From Bacillota bacterium (GTDB lineage: Bacteria; Bacillota; Clostridia; Oscillospirales; Butyricicoccaceae), in the NCBI GenBank assembly GCA_030705725.1, contig JAUZPW010000027.1, forward strand, positions 1 to 10,961: a stretch of 10,961 nucleotides of DNA. Reading direction: 5' to 3'. Position 1 is the stretch's first letter; each line of letters starts with the position of its first letter. The position numbers and the translations under genes are program-made. Positions 1 through 6,265 of the stretch are shown piece after piece. The notes under the pieces are model-generated. The model made no database searches. It was not told the DNA's origin and saw only the letters and a list, made by a program, of their open reading frames with translations.

Positions 1-315
1 GCAGAGAGGATTGAAGGGGGTCTTAGCGCGGACGAGCTCAGGTCCCTTGCGGACACACTCAAGGATAAAGAGCCGAAGCTTGTCGCGGTGCTTGCGTCGG
101 TTAACGGCGACAAAATTAATTTCTCGGCGGTCTGCGGAGCGGAAGCCGTCAAAAACGGCGCACACGCCGGCAATATTTTACGCGAGGCGGCAAAGATCGC
201 GGGCGGAGGCGGAGGAGGCCGGCCCGACAGCGCGACGGCCGGCGGAAAGGACGTTTCGAAGCTTAAGGAAGCGTTAGGCGCCGTTATTGGTATAGCGTCA
301 AAACAAATAAAGTAA
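1..315 (+). CDS. alaS: Alanyl-tRNA synthetase, C-terminal fragment
   Basis: Frame 1 is open from the window edge and gives 104 residues ending in a TAA stop, so only the C-terminal end of a protein of usually about 870-880 residues is present. AlaS attaches alanine to tRNA-Ala in the cytosol. The visible part is the DHHA1 domain: the stretch around residues 66-82, AGGGGGGRPDSATAGG, is the glycine-rich signature of this domain in AlaS. It is followed by the short terminal helix usual for the family. The start, catalytic core and editing domain lie outside the window. The HIT-family gene begins 13 bases after the stop, suggesting co-transcription. The fragment shows no sign of damage. A stand-alone DHHA1 protein is possible but less likely, given how closely this tail matches AlaS. 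Confidence 0.93.
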   Translation, partial: AERIEGGLSADELRSLADTLKDKEPKLVAVLASVNGDKINFSAVCGAEAVKNGAHAGNILREAAKIAGGGGGGRPDSATAGGKDVSKLKEALGAVIGIASKQIK

Positions 316-328
316 AGGGGCGAAAAAA

Positions 329-670
329 TTGTCCGATTGCTTGTTCTGTAAAATTGCGAATAAGGAGATACCGTCAAAAAAGGTGTATGAAGATGATCGT
401 ATTTACGCGTTTTACGATATTAACCCGCAGGCGCCCGTGCATTTTCTCGTAATACCGAAAAAGCATATCGCGTCGGCGATGGAAGTAAACGCGGAAAATT
501 CGAAAGAAATCGCCTATGTATACGAGATGATACCGAAGATCGTAAGCTCGCTCGGTGTAGGGGACGGATTCAGGATTGTCACGAACTGCGGCGAATCTGC
601 GGGACAGACGGTATTTCATATTCATTTTCATGTCCTGGCCGGTCGCGAGCTTGCCTGGCCGCCGGGCTGA
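329..670 (+). CDS. HIT family protein (HinT-like nucleotide phosphoramidase)
   Basis: This 113-residue cytosolic protein has the typical length of bacterial HinT. It carries the histidine triad His97-Ile-His99-Phe-His101 near the C-terminus, where the middle histidine attacks the alpha phosphate of AMP-linked substrates. The N-terminus has Cys4-x2-Cys7 (DCLFCKIA), which with His46 and a triad histidine forms the zinc site found in many family members. In the family, HinT hydrolyses purine nucleoside phosphoramidates and adenylated lysine; its cellular role is unclear. The chosen start is TTG at 329. It sits 8 bases after GGGG (317-320), and the next in-frame ATG would remove the CxxC. It lies 13 bases after alaS and 3 before the ComEC-like gene, so it is probably translated from the same mRNA. 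Confidence 0.93.
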   Translation: MSDCLFCKIANKEIPSKKVYEDDRIYAFYDINPQAPVHFLVIPKKHIASAMEVNAENSKEIAYVYEMIPKIVSSLGVGDGFRIVTNCGESAGQTVFHIHFHVLAGRELAWPPG

Positions 671-673
671 GAT

Positions 674-2878
674 ATGACAAGGCCGCTTTTCTTCTCGGCA
701 GGAATTTTCGCAGCATCGGTTTTTCTGATGCAGCTTGACTGCCCATTAATCGTCAGGCTGTGTATAATAATGTTACCGCTTTTTTGCGGCGCATTTGCAT
801 TATTGAAGAAATTTGGCAGGAAAGCGGCAGTTCTTTTGCTTCTTTCGGCGGCTTTTGGCGTTCTTTCGTTCGTTTTTTATGAGAGGTTCGTTTATTCGCC
901 GATAGCCGCACTGGACGGCTATACGGGCGAAATAAAGGCGGAGGTTACGAGCTTCCCCGATAGTTTTGTCACCTATTCTAAAGTCGAAGCAAAGCTTTTA
1001 TATCCGAAAACCAGCAGCATAAAGAAAAACCCGAAAATAGCACTTAGGCTTAAAGACGGCTCCTGCAGCCTAAGGCCGGGCGATATCGTAACATGCACAG
1101 CAGGCGTGACCCTGCCGAAAAACCGCGGGTTTGATTTCGATTATGAAGCATACAGACGGGGAAGAGGCATCTATCTGTCCGCCGCCGAGACCGATTCGTA
1201 CAGTGTCCGAAAAGCGGGGAGGCTTTCGGTCAGGTATTATCCCGCGGCGATAAAAAAGAAGCTCGGCGATGTTATAGACACTGCCGCGGGCCCAAACGGC
1301 GGCCTGATCAAGGCCCTCCTGACGGGTGAACAAAGCGGCATCACGGATAAGCTCAAAATTGCGCTCAGTAAAACCGGGACGTCCCATATAGCCGTTGTTT
1401 CCGGCATGCATACGGCGTTTTTGACTGGGCTGATTATGCTTATATTTGGAAACGGGATCGGTATTTTCGTTTCGATCCCCGTTATCCTTCTTTTTATGGC
1501 GGTAACCGGGTTTTCTCCCTCCGTAATGCGCGCCGGAATTATGAGTTTAATTATGCTTTCCGCACCGCTTTTAAAGCGCGAAACCGACAGGCTTACCTCC
1601 CTCGGCTTTGCGCTTTTTATAATCCTTCTGCTGAATCCCTACGCCGTAAAGGACTCCGGGCTTTTACTCTCATTCGGCGCTACAATAGGCATTATACTGT
1701 TCTGCGAACCGATGAGCGGCGCATTAAAGTCTCTTAGAATAAACAGGCTATTTAAGCCCGGGATTTCAATCATAACCGCCACGCTTTCGGCGACGGCTTT
1801 TACCCTTCCGCTGACTGCGGTATTTTTCGGAAGGTTCTCGATCATCTCCCCGTTATCTAACCTTCTGGTTTTACCACTTATATCGGCGGCTTTTTCGCTG
1901 ATCCTTTTATCGGCGGTTTTAGGATGTGCTTTTATGCCGTCGGCTGTTATAGTAATGAAGCTGCCGTCCTTGATTTTGAGCCTGACTATAAAAATTCTTA
2001 ATCTTTTATCAAAGGCTCCGTTTGCCAGCGTTTCTTCAGGCAACGTGTTTTTTATTATTTTTGCGGTATTTATTTATTTTTCGGTGTTTGTGTTTATTAA
2101 ATACCCGGAGAAAAAGCAGCTTGCGGTTTTGTTTTCCGTTTTCTGCGTCCTTTTGTTTACGTCAGCGTTCCTGTTTTCGTTGAAAAACGGAGAAAGCAGT
2201 CAGGTAACATCTGTTTTGAGCCCTTATGCCGGAGGGAGATGCGTTGTCGTGTCTAAAGGCAATAACGCAGTAATGATAGACTGCGGTGGGGGAACGGAGG
2301 GTCAAAGCGCGAGCTACGCTACGGATTATCTTGCTAAAAACGGAATAAACAAAATAGATACGCTGATTCTGACTTCCTTTGACCGGTTTCACGCGGGAGC
2401 GTCGGAAGAGCTTATTAAAACAGGCTCCGTCGACAGGGTGCTACTGTTTTGCACAGACGGGAGCGACGCATTCAAAGAGTTTATAAGCCGGGCTCAGGAA
2501 TTAAACTTGCCCGTTTATGTTTTCGGCGGCAAAGCATATCAAAAAGACGGAGATATTGCTTATATGCTGACAAAAACAAAAGACGGCAGCGCGCTTGTAA
2601 AGGTATTGTCGCCCGGGGCCGATATACTTGTCGCAACGCTTTTTAACAGTTACGCCCTGGCCCACGCGGGCGTCTCAGGCGACATTCTCATAATGGACCG
2701 CCCGGCTACAGTCGAAAAAGCGGCGGTTAAGCTTGTATTAACAAAAATAAAACCGGAGGCCTTGATCCTTTCCGACGATTATCAGCGCTCGGAAACAGGA
2801 TTCGGAGATTTTAAAGGTTTGGTATTTACGACGGGAGAAAACGGAACGGTATCAGTCATTGATCGGAGCATGGAGTAA
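674..2878 (+). CDS. comEC: ComEC/Rec2-family DNA uptake channel with degenerate beta-lactamase-like domain
   Basis: This 734-residue multi-pass membrane protein has three parts. An N-terminal hydrophobic region (about 1-70) precedes a soluble DUF4131/OB-like section (about 80-190). The Competence domain follows (about 205-480), with the signature SGMHTAFL at 243-250 and several membrane helices. A C-terminal metallo-beta-lactamase-like domain (about 510-734) ends the protein. In competent bacteria ComEC carries single-stranded DNA across the membrane. The beta-lactamase motif, normally THxHxDHxGG, reads TSFDRFHAGA at 567-576, so only His573 remains, and the later GHHGS-like segment reads MDRPAT at 674-679. 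A metal-dependent nuclease activity is therefore unlikely in this copy (inference). ATG 674 lies 3 bases after the HIT gene stop and has only a weak ribosome site, which suggests translational coupling. No other competence gene is in the window. Confidence 0.9.
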   Translation: MTRPLFFSAGIFAASVFLMQLDCPLIVRLCIIMLPLFCGAFALLKKFGRKAAVLLLLSAAFGVLSFVFYERFVYSPIAALDGYTGEIKAEVTSFPDSFVTYSKVEAKLLYPKTSSIKKNPKIALRLKDGSCSLRPGDIVTCTAGVTLPKNRGFDFDYEAYRRGRGIYLSAAETDSYSVRKAGRLSVRYYPAAIKKKLGDVIDTAAGPNGGLIKALLTGEQSGITDKLKIALSKTGTSHIAVVSGMHTAFLTGLIMLIFGNGIGIFVSIPVILLFMAVTGFSPSVMRAGIMSLIMLSAPLLKRETDRLTSLGFALFIILLLNPYAVKDSGLLLSFGATIGIILFCEPMSGALKSLRINRLFKPGISIITATLSATAFTLPLTAVFFGRFSIISPLSNLLVLPLISAAFSLILLSAVLGCAFMPSAVIVMKLPSLILSLTIKILNLLSKAPFASVSSGNVFFIIFAVFIYFSVFVFIKYPEKKQLAVLFSVFCVLLFTSAFLFSLKNGESSQVTSVLSPYAGGRCVVVSKGNNAVMIDCGGGTEGQSASYATDYLAKNGINKIDTLILTSFDRFHAGASEELIKTGSVDRVLLFCTDGSDAFKEFISRAQELNLPVYVFGGKAYQKDGDIAYMLTKTKDGSALVKVLSPGADILVATLFNSYALAHAGVSGDILIMDRPATVEKAAVKLVLTKIKPEALILSDDYQRSETGFGDFKGLVFTTGENGTVSVIDRSME

Positions 2879-2879
2879 A

Positions 2880-3917
2880 ATGAAGAAAAACAGCGGTTAC
2901 GACGAACTTAAAAAATCGATTAAAAACGGCGGGTTTGCCCCGTTTTATATTTTCTACGGCGAAGAAAGCTACCTGAGAGAATACTCATTGGCAGAGATAA
3001 GAAAGAAGACCGTAGCAAAGGATATGGAGAGCTTTAATTACACCGTTTTGGAAGCAAACGCGGTTACGCTCGGCAGCCTGACGGACGCTATATCAAGCTA
3101 CCCTGTCTTTTCGGAGAAAAAGCTTGTCGTACTGCGCGATTTTGACATATTAAAACCGCCCGCAGCGATGCAGGACGGTTTACTTTCGCTTATTAAGGAC
3201 CTGCCTGATTACATCTGCCTGATCGCGTCCTATGACACGATTTCATTTCCCGACGCCAAGCTTTCGGCGGCGGGCGAGGAGATCAAAAAAAAGGCGGTGC
3301 CGGTTAATTTTCAAAAACAGGGCGAAGCCGAGCTCACAAACTGGGTTATCAGGCGTTTCGCGGCGCTGGGGAAGAACATTAGCGGAAAAGACGCCGAATA
3401 TCTTATTTTCGTGTCGGGCGCATATATGAATACGCTCATTAATGAAATCGAAAAACTAGCGGCTTATGAGACAAAAGAGGCTATAACCCAAAAGGATATC
3501 GACACGGTTGCAGTCAAGGCGCTTGACGCTCAGATTTATTATCTGACGGACTGCATAACCTCCGGGAAGGCCGATAAAGCTATTTTAATAATCCGGGACC
3601 TTTTAATGCTCAGATATGAGCCGGTCGTATTGATGGGCGCCGTGACGAGGCAGATGCTGCGCCTATATTCGGCGAAGCTTCTGACTAAAGAGGGAAGGCA
3701 CATGGACGAGCTTATGAAGCTTTGGGGTATGAAGTCGTCTTATCCGGCGGAAAAGCTGCTAATGGGGGCAGATGGCTATTCAAAAGAGGCGCTTGAAAAA
3801 AGCCTGGAGCTTTGTGCGAAAGCCGACTTGCAGTTAAAAAGCACCGTGCTGCCAAAAGCAGAGGTGCTAGAACTGCTGATATTAAATATTGCGGCGCTTA
3901 TGAGGACAGTGAAATGA
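2880..3917 (+). CDS. holA: DNA polymerase III subunit delta
   Basis: This is a 345-residue protein of normal length for HolA, the delta subunit that opens the beta sliding clamp within the clamp-loader complex. The N-terminus has the family pattern FAPFYIFYGEESYLREYSL near residues 19-37, the remnant of the AAA+ P-loop region. It is followed by the usual KKLVVLRDFD strand and a helical C-terminal collar domain with the LRYEP...VTRQMLRLY region. I chose ATG 2880 over a TTG at 2859. The ATG begins one base after the preceding stop, has GGAG at 2872-2875 and 2865-2868 within the end of that gene, and starts the protein where homologues start. The preceding gene is comEC-like, a common neighbour in Firmicutes. 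The 3' end overlaps the Toprim gene by ATGA. Confidence 0.93.
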   Translation: MKKNSGYDELKKSIKNGGFAPFYIFYGEESYLREYSLAEIRKKTVAKDMESFNYTVLEANAVTLGSLTDAISSYPVFSEKKLVVLRDFDILKPPAAMQDGLLSLIKDLPDYICLIASYDTISFPDAKLSAAGEEIKKKAVPVNFQKQGEAELTNWVIRRFAALGKNISGKDAEYLIFVSGAYMNTLINEIEKLAAYETKEAITQKDIDTVAVKALDAQIYYLTDCITSGKADKAILIIRDLLMLRYEPVVLMGAVTRQMLRLYSAKLLTKEGRHMDELMKLWGMKSSYPAEKLLMGADGYSKEALEKSLELCAKADLQLKSTVLPKAEVLELLILNIAALMRTVK

Positions 3918-4495
3918 TTGCGATAAAGGAAGTTATAATAGTCGAAGGGCGCTACGATAAAAACAAACTGAAACAGATTTTTTCCTCGCCCGTAATCGAG
4001 ACAGGCGGGTTCGCGATATTCAAGGACAGGGAGAAACTGAATCTGATCCGGCGCATGGCCGATACCCGCGGGATCCTGATACTGACTGATTCCGACGGCT
4101 CGGGGTTTGTAATCAGAAATTTCCTTAAAGGCGCTGTATCCGGCGGCGGGATAAAACACGCTTATATACCGGACATATTCGGCAAGGAGAAAAGAAAAAT
4201 AAAAGCCTCGGCTGAGGGCAAGCTCGGCGTCGAGGGGATAAACGACGATATTATTATTGAAGCCGTAAGGCGGGCGGGAGCGCTGCCTTCAGAAAACGGG
4301 AACGCAGAAAAAATTACAAAAGGCGACCTTTATGAAGCGGGCCTTTACGGAAGGGAAGACAGCGCGGTGAGACGCCGCGAGCTTTATAGGAAGCTGTCGC
4401 TTCCCGAGAGACTCTCGTCAAACGCGTTTCTTGAAATATCGGACTGTATATTGACTAAAGCTGAGTTTTTAACCCTGACGGAGGATGTCCGATAA
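3914..4495 (+). CDS. Toprim protein related to ribonuclease M5 (DUF4093-type C-terminus)
   Basis: This 193-residue protein begins with a small Toprim domain (about 4-90). The expected acidic residues are visible: Glu11 in IIVEGRYDK, and Asp59 and Asp61 in ILTDSDGSG. The C-terminal half contains GKLGVEGIND (103-112) and a helical tail, which I match to the DUF4093 region that follows Toprim in RNase M5. RNase M5 (RnmV) matures the 5S rRNA ends in low-GC Gram-positives. The family match is good, but the exact function is uncertain. The usual M5 neighbours rsmA/ksgA and tatD are absent, and the protein could be a paralogue of unknown role. ATG 3914 overlaps the holA stop (ATGA), so the two are translationally coupled. 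An upstream in-frame extension to 3812 lies wholly within holA and was discarded. Confidence 0.75.
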   Translation: MIAIKEVIIVEGRYDKNKLKQIFSSPVIETGGFAIFKDREKLNLIRRMADTRGILILTDSDGSGFVIRNFLKGAVSGGGIKHAYIPDIFGKEKRKIKASAEGKLGVEGINDDIIIEAVRRAGALPSENGNAEKITKGDLYEAGLYGREDSAVRRRELYRKLSLPERLSSNAFLEISDCILTKAEFLTLTEDVR

Positions 4496-4497
4496 AA

Positions 4498-4524
4498 AAA
4501 CGGCGCGCTTAATGCGCGCCGTTT
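4498..4524. terminator. Bidirectional intrinsic terminator between convergent operons
   Basis: An 11-bp perfect stem (AAACGGCGCGC with its complement GCGCGCCGTTT) closes a TTAAT loop. It starts 2 bases after the Toprim gene stop and ends 13 bases before the NlpC/P60 stop on the other strand. Seven A's at 4494-4500 give a uridine run for minus-strand transcription. On the plus strand the run after the stem is only three T's before AAC, so it should stop the minus-strand operon better than the plus-strand one. Confidence 0.85.
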
Positions 4525-4537
4525 AACGATTATTCTT

Positions 4538-5470
4538 TTACGAGTTTATTCTGCCTGAACCGATATAATTCCTTAAATAATAAGTTTCCGAAAGGCTTGT
4601 AATTTTAACCACGTCTCCAGGAGAGCTTGCGTGGATAAAGGCATTGTTTCCGATATAGATCCCGACATGGCCGACGCCTTTGCTTGACTTTCTGGGATTC
4701 GCAAAGAAAACCAGATCGCCTTCCTTAAGCTCGGATTTTTCTATTTTATCGCAATTTTTATACTGTGACTTGGAAGCATGCGAAAGGTTTATGCCGAAAT
4801 GCTTGTATACATAAGAAGTAAAACCGGAGCAATCGAAGCCTTTCGGCGATGAGCCGCCCGAACGGTATTTCACACCTAAATATTTTTTAGCATAATCAAC
4901 GATTTCGGAGCCGCCGCCAGAGGATTCCTTTGATTTTTTCACCTCAGATTTTTTAGGTGCGCCTGCTTTTTTGGTAACGGCAGGCATATTTACGGCGGTT
5001 GTAATATAATCGGAAGAAATATAGCCGGTTTTACCGTTAACGGTGACCTTGTACCAGTCGTTTTTGACACCGGTAATTTCTACCCTGGTTCCCTTCGAAA
5101 GGGTTTCTATAATATTCGCCCCGGTAGACGAATCCTTGCGCATATTGACGGAAGAGCCTGTTACGAGCCCTTCTCCGAATCTGCTCTCGCCGTTCTTTTT
5201 AACGGAAACATATTTGGAGCTTATATAGCCGACTTTCCCGTTAAAAGAAGCACAAACCCACGATCCTTTACTGAAAACCAGTATTTTGGAGCCGGATGGT
5301 ATTGATGCCGAAACAGACGATGAGGCAGACGGACCCGAGCGAAGATTCAGTGCGGTTGACGCTGTTATACTGCCGACCGATACATTAATAGCGTCGGCAG
5401 AAGCAATAAGACACACTGTAAAAATAACAGCACAAAAAAAGGTTTTTACCGCCATTTTTTTGTTGGTCAT
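4538..5470 (-). CDS. Secreted SH3b-SH3b-NlpC/P60 peptidoglycan endopeptidase
   Basis: This 310-residue exported protein has a signal peptide (about 1-27: charged MTNKKMAVK, hydrophobic core, ASADA cleavage region). Two bacterial SH3 domains follow, at about 32-92 (with LNLRSGPS) and 104-158 (with VNMRKDSS). After a lysine-rich linker (about 166-184) comes an NlpC/P60 domain (about 188-308). The catalytic residues are Cys214 in GFDCSGF, His268 in GVGHVGIYIG and His280 in AFIHASS. Family members cut peptide stems of peptidoglycan, typically gamma-D-Glu to meso-diaminopimelate bonds, and the SH3b domains bind the wall. The start at 5470 is set by GGAGGT (5476-5481 on the plus strand) 5 bases upstream and by the signal peptide; a 24-codon upstream extension runs into the previous gene. 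It lies 28 bases after the 101-residue gene, so the two are probably co-transcribed. Confidence 0.94.
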   Translation of the reverse strand: MTNKKMAVKTFFCAVIFTVCLIASADAINVSVGSITASTALNLRSGPSASSSVSASIPSGSKILVFSKGSWVCASFNGKVGYISSKYVSVKKNGESRFGEGLVTGSSVNMRKDSSTGANIIETLSKGTRVEITGVKNDWYKVTVNGKTGYISSDYITTAVNMPAVTKKAGAPKKSEVKKSKESSGGGSEIVDYAKKYLGVKYRSGGSSPKGFDCSGFTSYVYKHFGINLSHASKSQYKNCDKIEKSELKEGDLVFFANPRKSSKGVGHVGIYIGNNAFIHASSPGDVVKITSLSETYYLRNYIGSGRINS

Positions 5471-5498
5471 TGCGTACCTCCGTAAATTTTTCAGGAGG

Positions 5499-5804
5499 TC
5501 ATTTTGTGGCCAGCGCGCGGTCAAGCCACACAACGGCGACATCCATCGCGTTGTAAAGACCGTCCTTTTCAGTTTTGCGAATCACGCGGTCTCTTGCTTT
5601 CACATCCGGATGGGTGTGCTGAAGCTGAACCGAGACCTTGGTCGCCATATCCAAATCCTTGATTTTTTTGGTTTCAAGGATCTGCATCATTATGATGTAA
5701 CGGTCGCTCATGCTGCCGTAATAAAGGAAATTATCCTTTCGCATAAGCGGGTGCCCTTTGTAGGTCAAAAATTCGGAAGTGTTTTTTTTAGCAGCTGCGC
5801 TCAT
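5499..5804 (-). CDS. Hypothetical 101-residue protein, probably conserved in Clostridia
   Basis: I cannot assign a domain or function. The protein is small, charged and soluble, with no signal peptide or membrane helix. Visible features are an alanine/lysine N-terminus, a central YYGSMSDRYIIMMQI segment (28-42), a lysine-rich KKIKDLDMA turn (46-54) and a C-terminal helix ending WLDRALATK (93-101). The YKGHPL...YYG.MSD...ILETKK...GLYNAMD arrangement resembles uncharacterised small proteins that I recall from Ruminococcaceae; this is memory, not a search. ATG 5804 is preceded by GGAGG (5810-5814 on the plus strand) at 5 bases, so a TTG at 5816 was rejected. It is the first gene after the promoter at 5832-5860 and lies 28 bases upstream of the NlpC/P60 gene. 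That suggests co-expression with a wall hydrolase but does not show a shared job. Confidence 0.85.
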   Translation of the reverse strand: MSAAAKKNTSEFLTYKGHPLMRKDNFLYYGSMSDRYIIMMQILETKKIKDLDMATKVSVQLQHTHPDVKARDRVIRKTEKDGLYNAMDVAVVWLDRALATK

Positions 5805-5831
5805 TTTATCCTCCAATTTCTTCTGTTGTAA

Positions 5832-5860
5832 ATACTAACATAAATAGTTACAAAAGTCAA
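5832..5860 (-). promoter_or_regulatory. Sigma-A-type promoter for the 101-residue protein and NlpC/P60 unit
   Basis: Read on the minus strand, TTGACT (5855-5860) and TAGTAT (5832-5837) are separated by exactly 17 bases. The -35 matches consensus at 5 of 6 positions and the -10 at 4 of 6. Transcription would begin near 5825, about 20 bases before the start codon, just enough for the GGAGG site. The spacer is filled by one copy of a tandem repeat (5842-5885), so regulation by a bound protein is plausible. Confidence 0.6.
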
Positions 5861-5885
5861 ACAAAATAGTTACAAAAATTAAACA
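5842..5885. repeat. Two-copy 22-bp tandem repeat overlapping a promoter
   Basis: Units at 5842-5863 and 5864-5885 are identical at 20 of 22 positions; the first 14 bases, AAATAGTTACAAAA, are exact in both. The mismatches are G5856/A5878 and C5858/T5880. A weaker copy of the core, AAATACTAACA, lies at 5830-5840 over the -10 box. The period is close to two DNA turns, which suits a protein binding the same helix face, but no binding protein is known from the sequence. Confidence 0.8.
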
Positions 5886-5891
5886 TATATA

Positions 5892-5915
5892 AATCCCTGC
5901 CTTGCGGCAGGGATT
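5892..5915 (-). terminator. Intrinsic terminator after ireB
   Basis: A perfect 10-bp stem (AATCCCTGCC with GGCAGGGATT) closes a TTGC loop, 4 bases downstream of the ireB stop on the minus strand. The following minus-strand sequence is T-rich but interrupted (TTTATATATGTTTAA), so termination may be partial. Its tail runs directly into the 22-bp tandem repeat. Confidence 0.75.
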
Positions 5916-5919
5916 ATGT

Positions 5920-6165
5920 TTAGTCGCCCAGGTATTGACGCACGAGCTCCTGCAAAAGATCGTCACGGTCGATCTTTCGTATCAGGCTGCGCGCGTTTAG
6001 ATGGTTTGTGATATAAGTCGGATCCTCCGTCAGGATATATCCGACAATCTGGTTTATCGGATTGTAGCCCTTTTCCTTAAGCGCGTCATAAACGGTGGTG
6101 AGAATCCGTTTCATTTCAAGCTCGCCCTCTTCGGGCAGCGTAAATTTTCTTGTTCCGTCAAACAT
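5920..6165 (-). CDS. ireB: IreB family regulatory phosphoprotein (UPF0297)
   Basis: This 81-residue protein matches the UPF0297/IreB family along its length. The core GYNPINQIVGYILTEDPTYI spans residues 33-52, followed by NARSLIRKIDRDDLLQELVR at 57-76. In Enterococcus faecalis IreB is phosphorylated on N-terminal threonines by the PASTA-domain kinase IreK and restrains cephalosporin resistance. Thr5 in MFDGTRKFTL is the likely equivalent site and Thr9 is a second candidate (inference). ATG 6165 is preceded by AGGGGGG (6174-6180 on the plus strand) at 8 bases. In many Firmicutes this gene sits directly downstream of alaS with ruvX. Here alaS is about 5.6 kb away on the other strand, and ireB has its own promoter and terminator. 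The kinase gene is not in the window. Confidence 0.92.
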   Translation of the reverse strand: MFDGTRKFTLPEEGELEMKRILTTVYDALKEKGYNPINQIVGYILTEDPTYITNHLNARSLIRKIDRDDLLQELVRQYLGD

Positions 6166-6201
6166 CGCAGATTCCCCCCTGACAGCGTTAAAGATAGGAC
6201 T

Positions 6202-6230
6202 ATTATAGAATAATATATTTTTTTTGTAAA
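6202..6230 (-). promoter_or_regulatory. Sigma-A-type promoter for ireB
   Basis: On the minus strand, TTTACA (6225-6230) and a perfect TATAAT (6202-6207) are 17 bases apart. The start point would be near 6195, about 30 bases before the ireB ATG. The spacer is almost all A/T. The promoter lies in the 100-base gap after pheT, so ireB can be expressed independently of the T-box-controlled pheST unit. Confidence 0.8.
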
Positions 6231-6251
6231 GGTAAAAAAGAATTATTTACC
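6231..6251. repeat. Inverted repeat abutting the ireB -35 box
   Basis: GGTAAA (6231-6236) and TTTACC (6246-6251) form a 6-bp inverted repeat around 9 bases, directly upstream of the ireB -35 hexamer and 14 bases after the pheT stop. On the minus strand it is not followed by a uridine run, so it is a poor terminator. It could be a regulator site or chance in AT-rich DNA. Confidence 0.35.
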
Positions 6252-6265
6252 ACAATAAATGTAAA

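Noticed and set aside
190..250. Gly-rich run suggesting a repeat or low-complexity insertion
   Set aside because: It is the normal glycine motif of the AlaS DHHA1 domain.
3812..3913. Upstream extension of the Toprim protein
   Set aside because: It lies wholly within holA, and the Toprim fold begins at the ATG at 3914 with an ATGA overlap.
5491..5510. Plus-strand AGGAGG sequence resembling a ribosome site
   Set aside because: No gene-like plus-strand frame follows; it lies in the 28-base gap between two minus-strand genes, at the stop of the upstream one.
5471..5542. In-frame N-terminal extension of the NlpC/P60 protein
   Set aside because: It overlaps the previous gene and would bury the signal peptide; ATG 5470 has an ideal GGAGGT.
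5286..5831. 181-residue plus-strand open frame across the NlpC/P60 and 101-residue genes
   Set aside because: It is antisense to two genes with clear motifs and ribosome sites, lacks its own upstream site and resembles no protein family.
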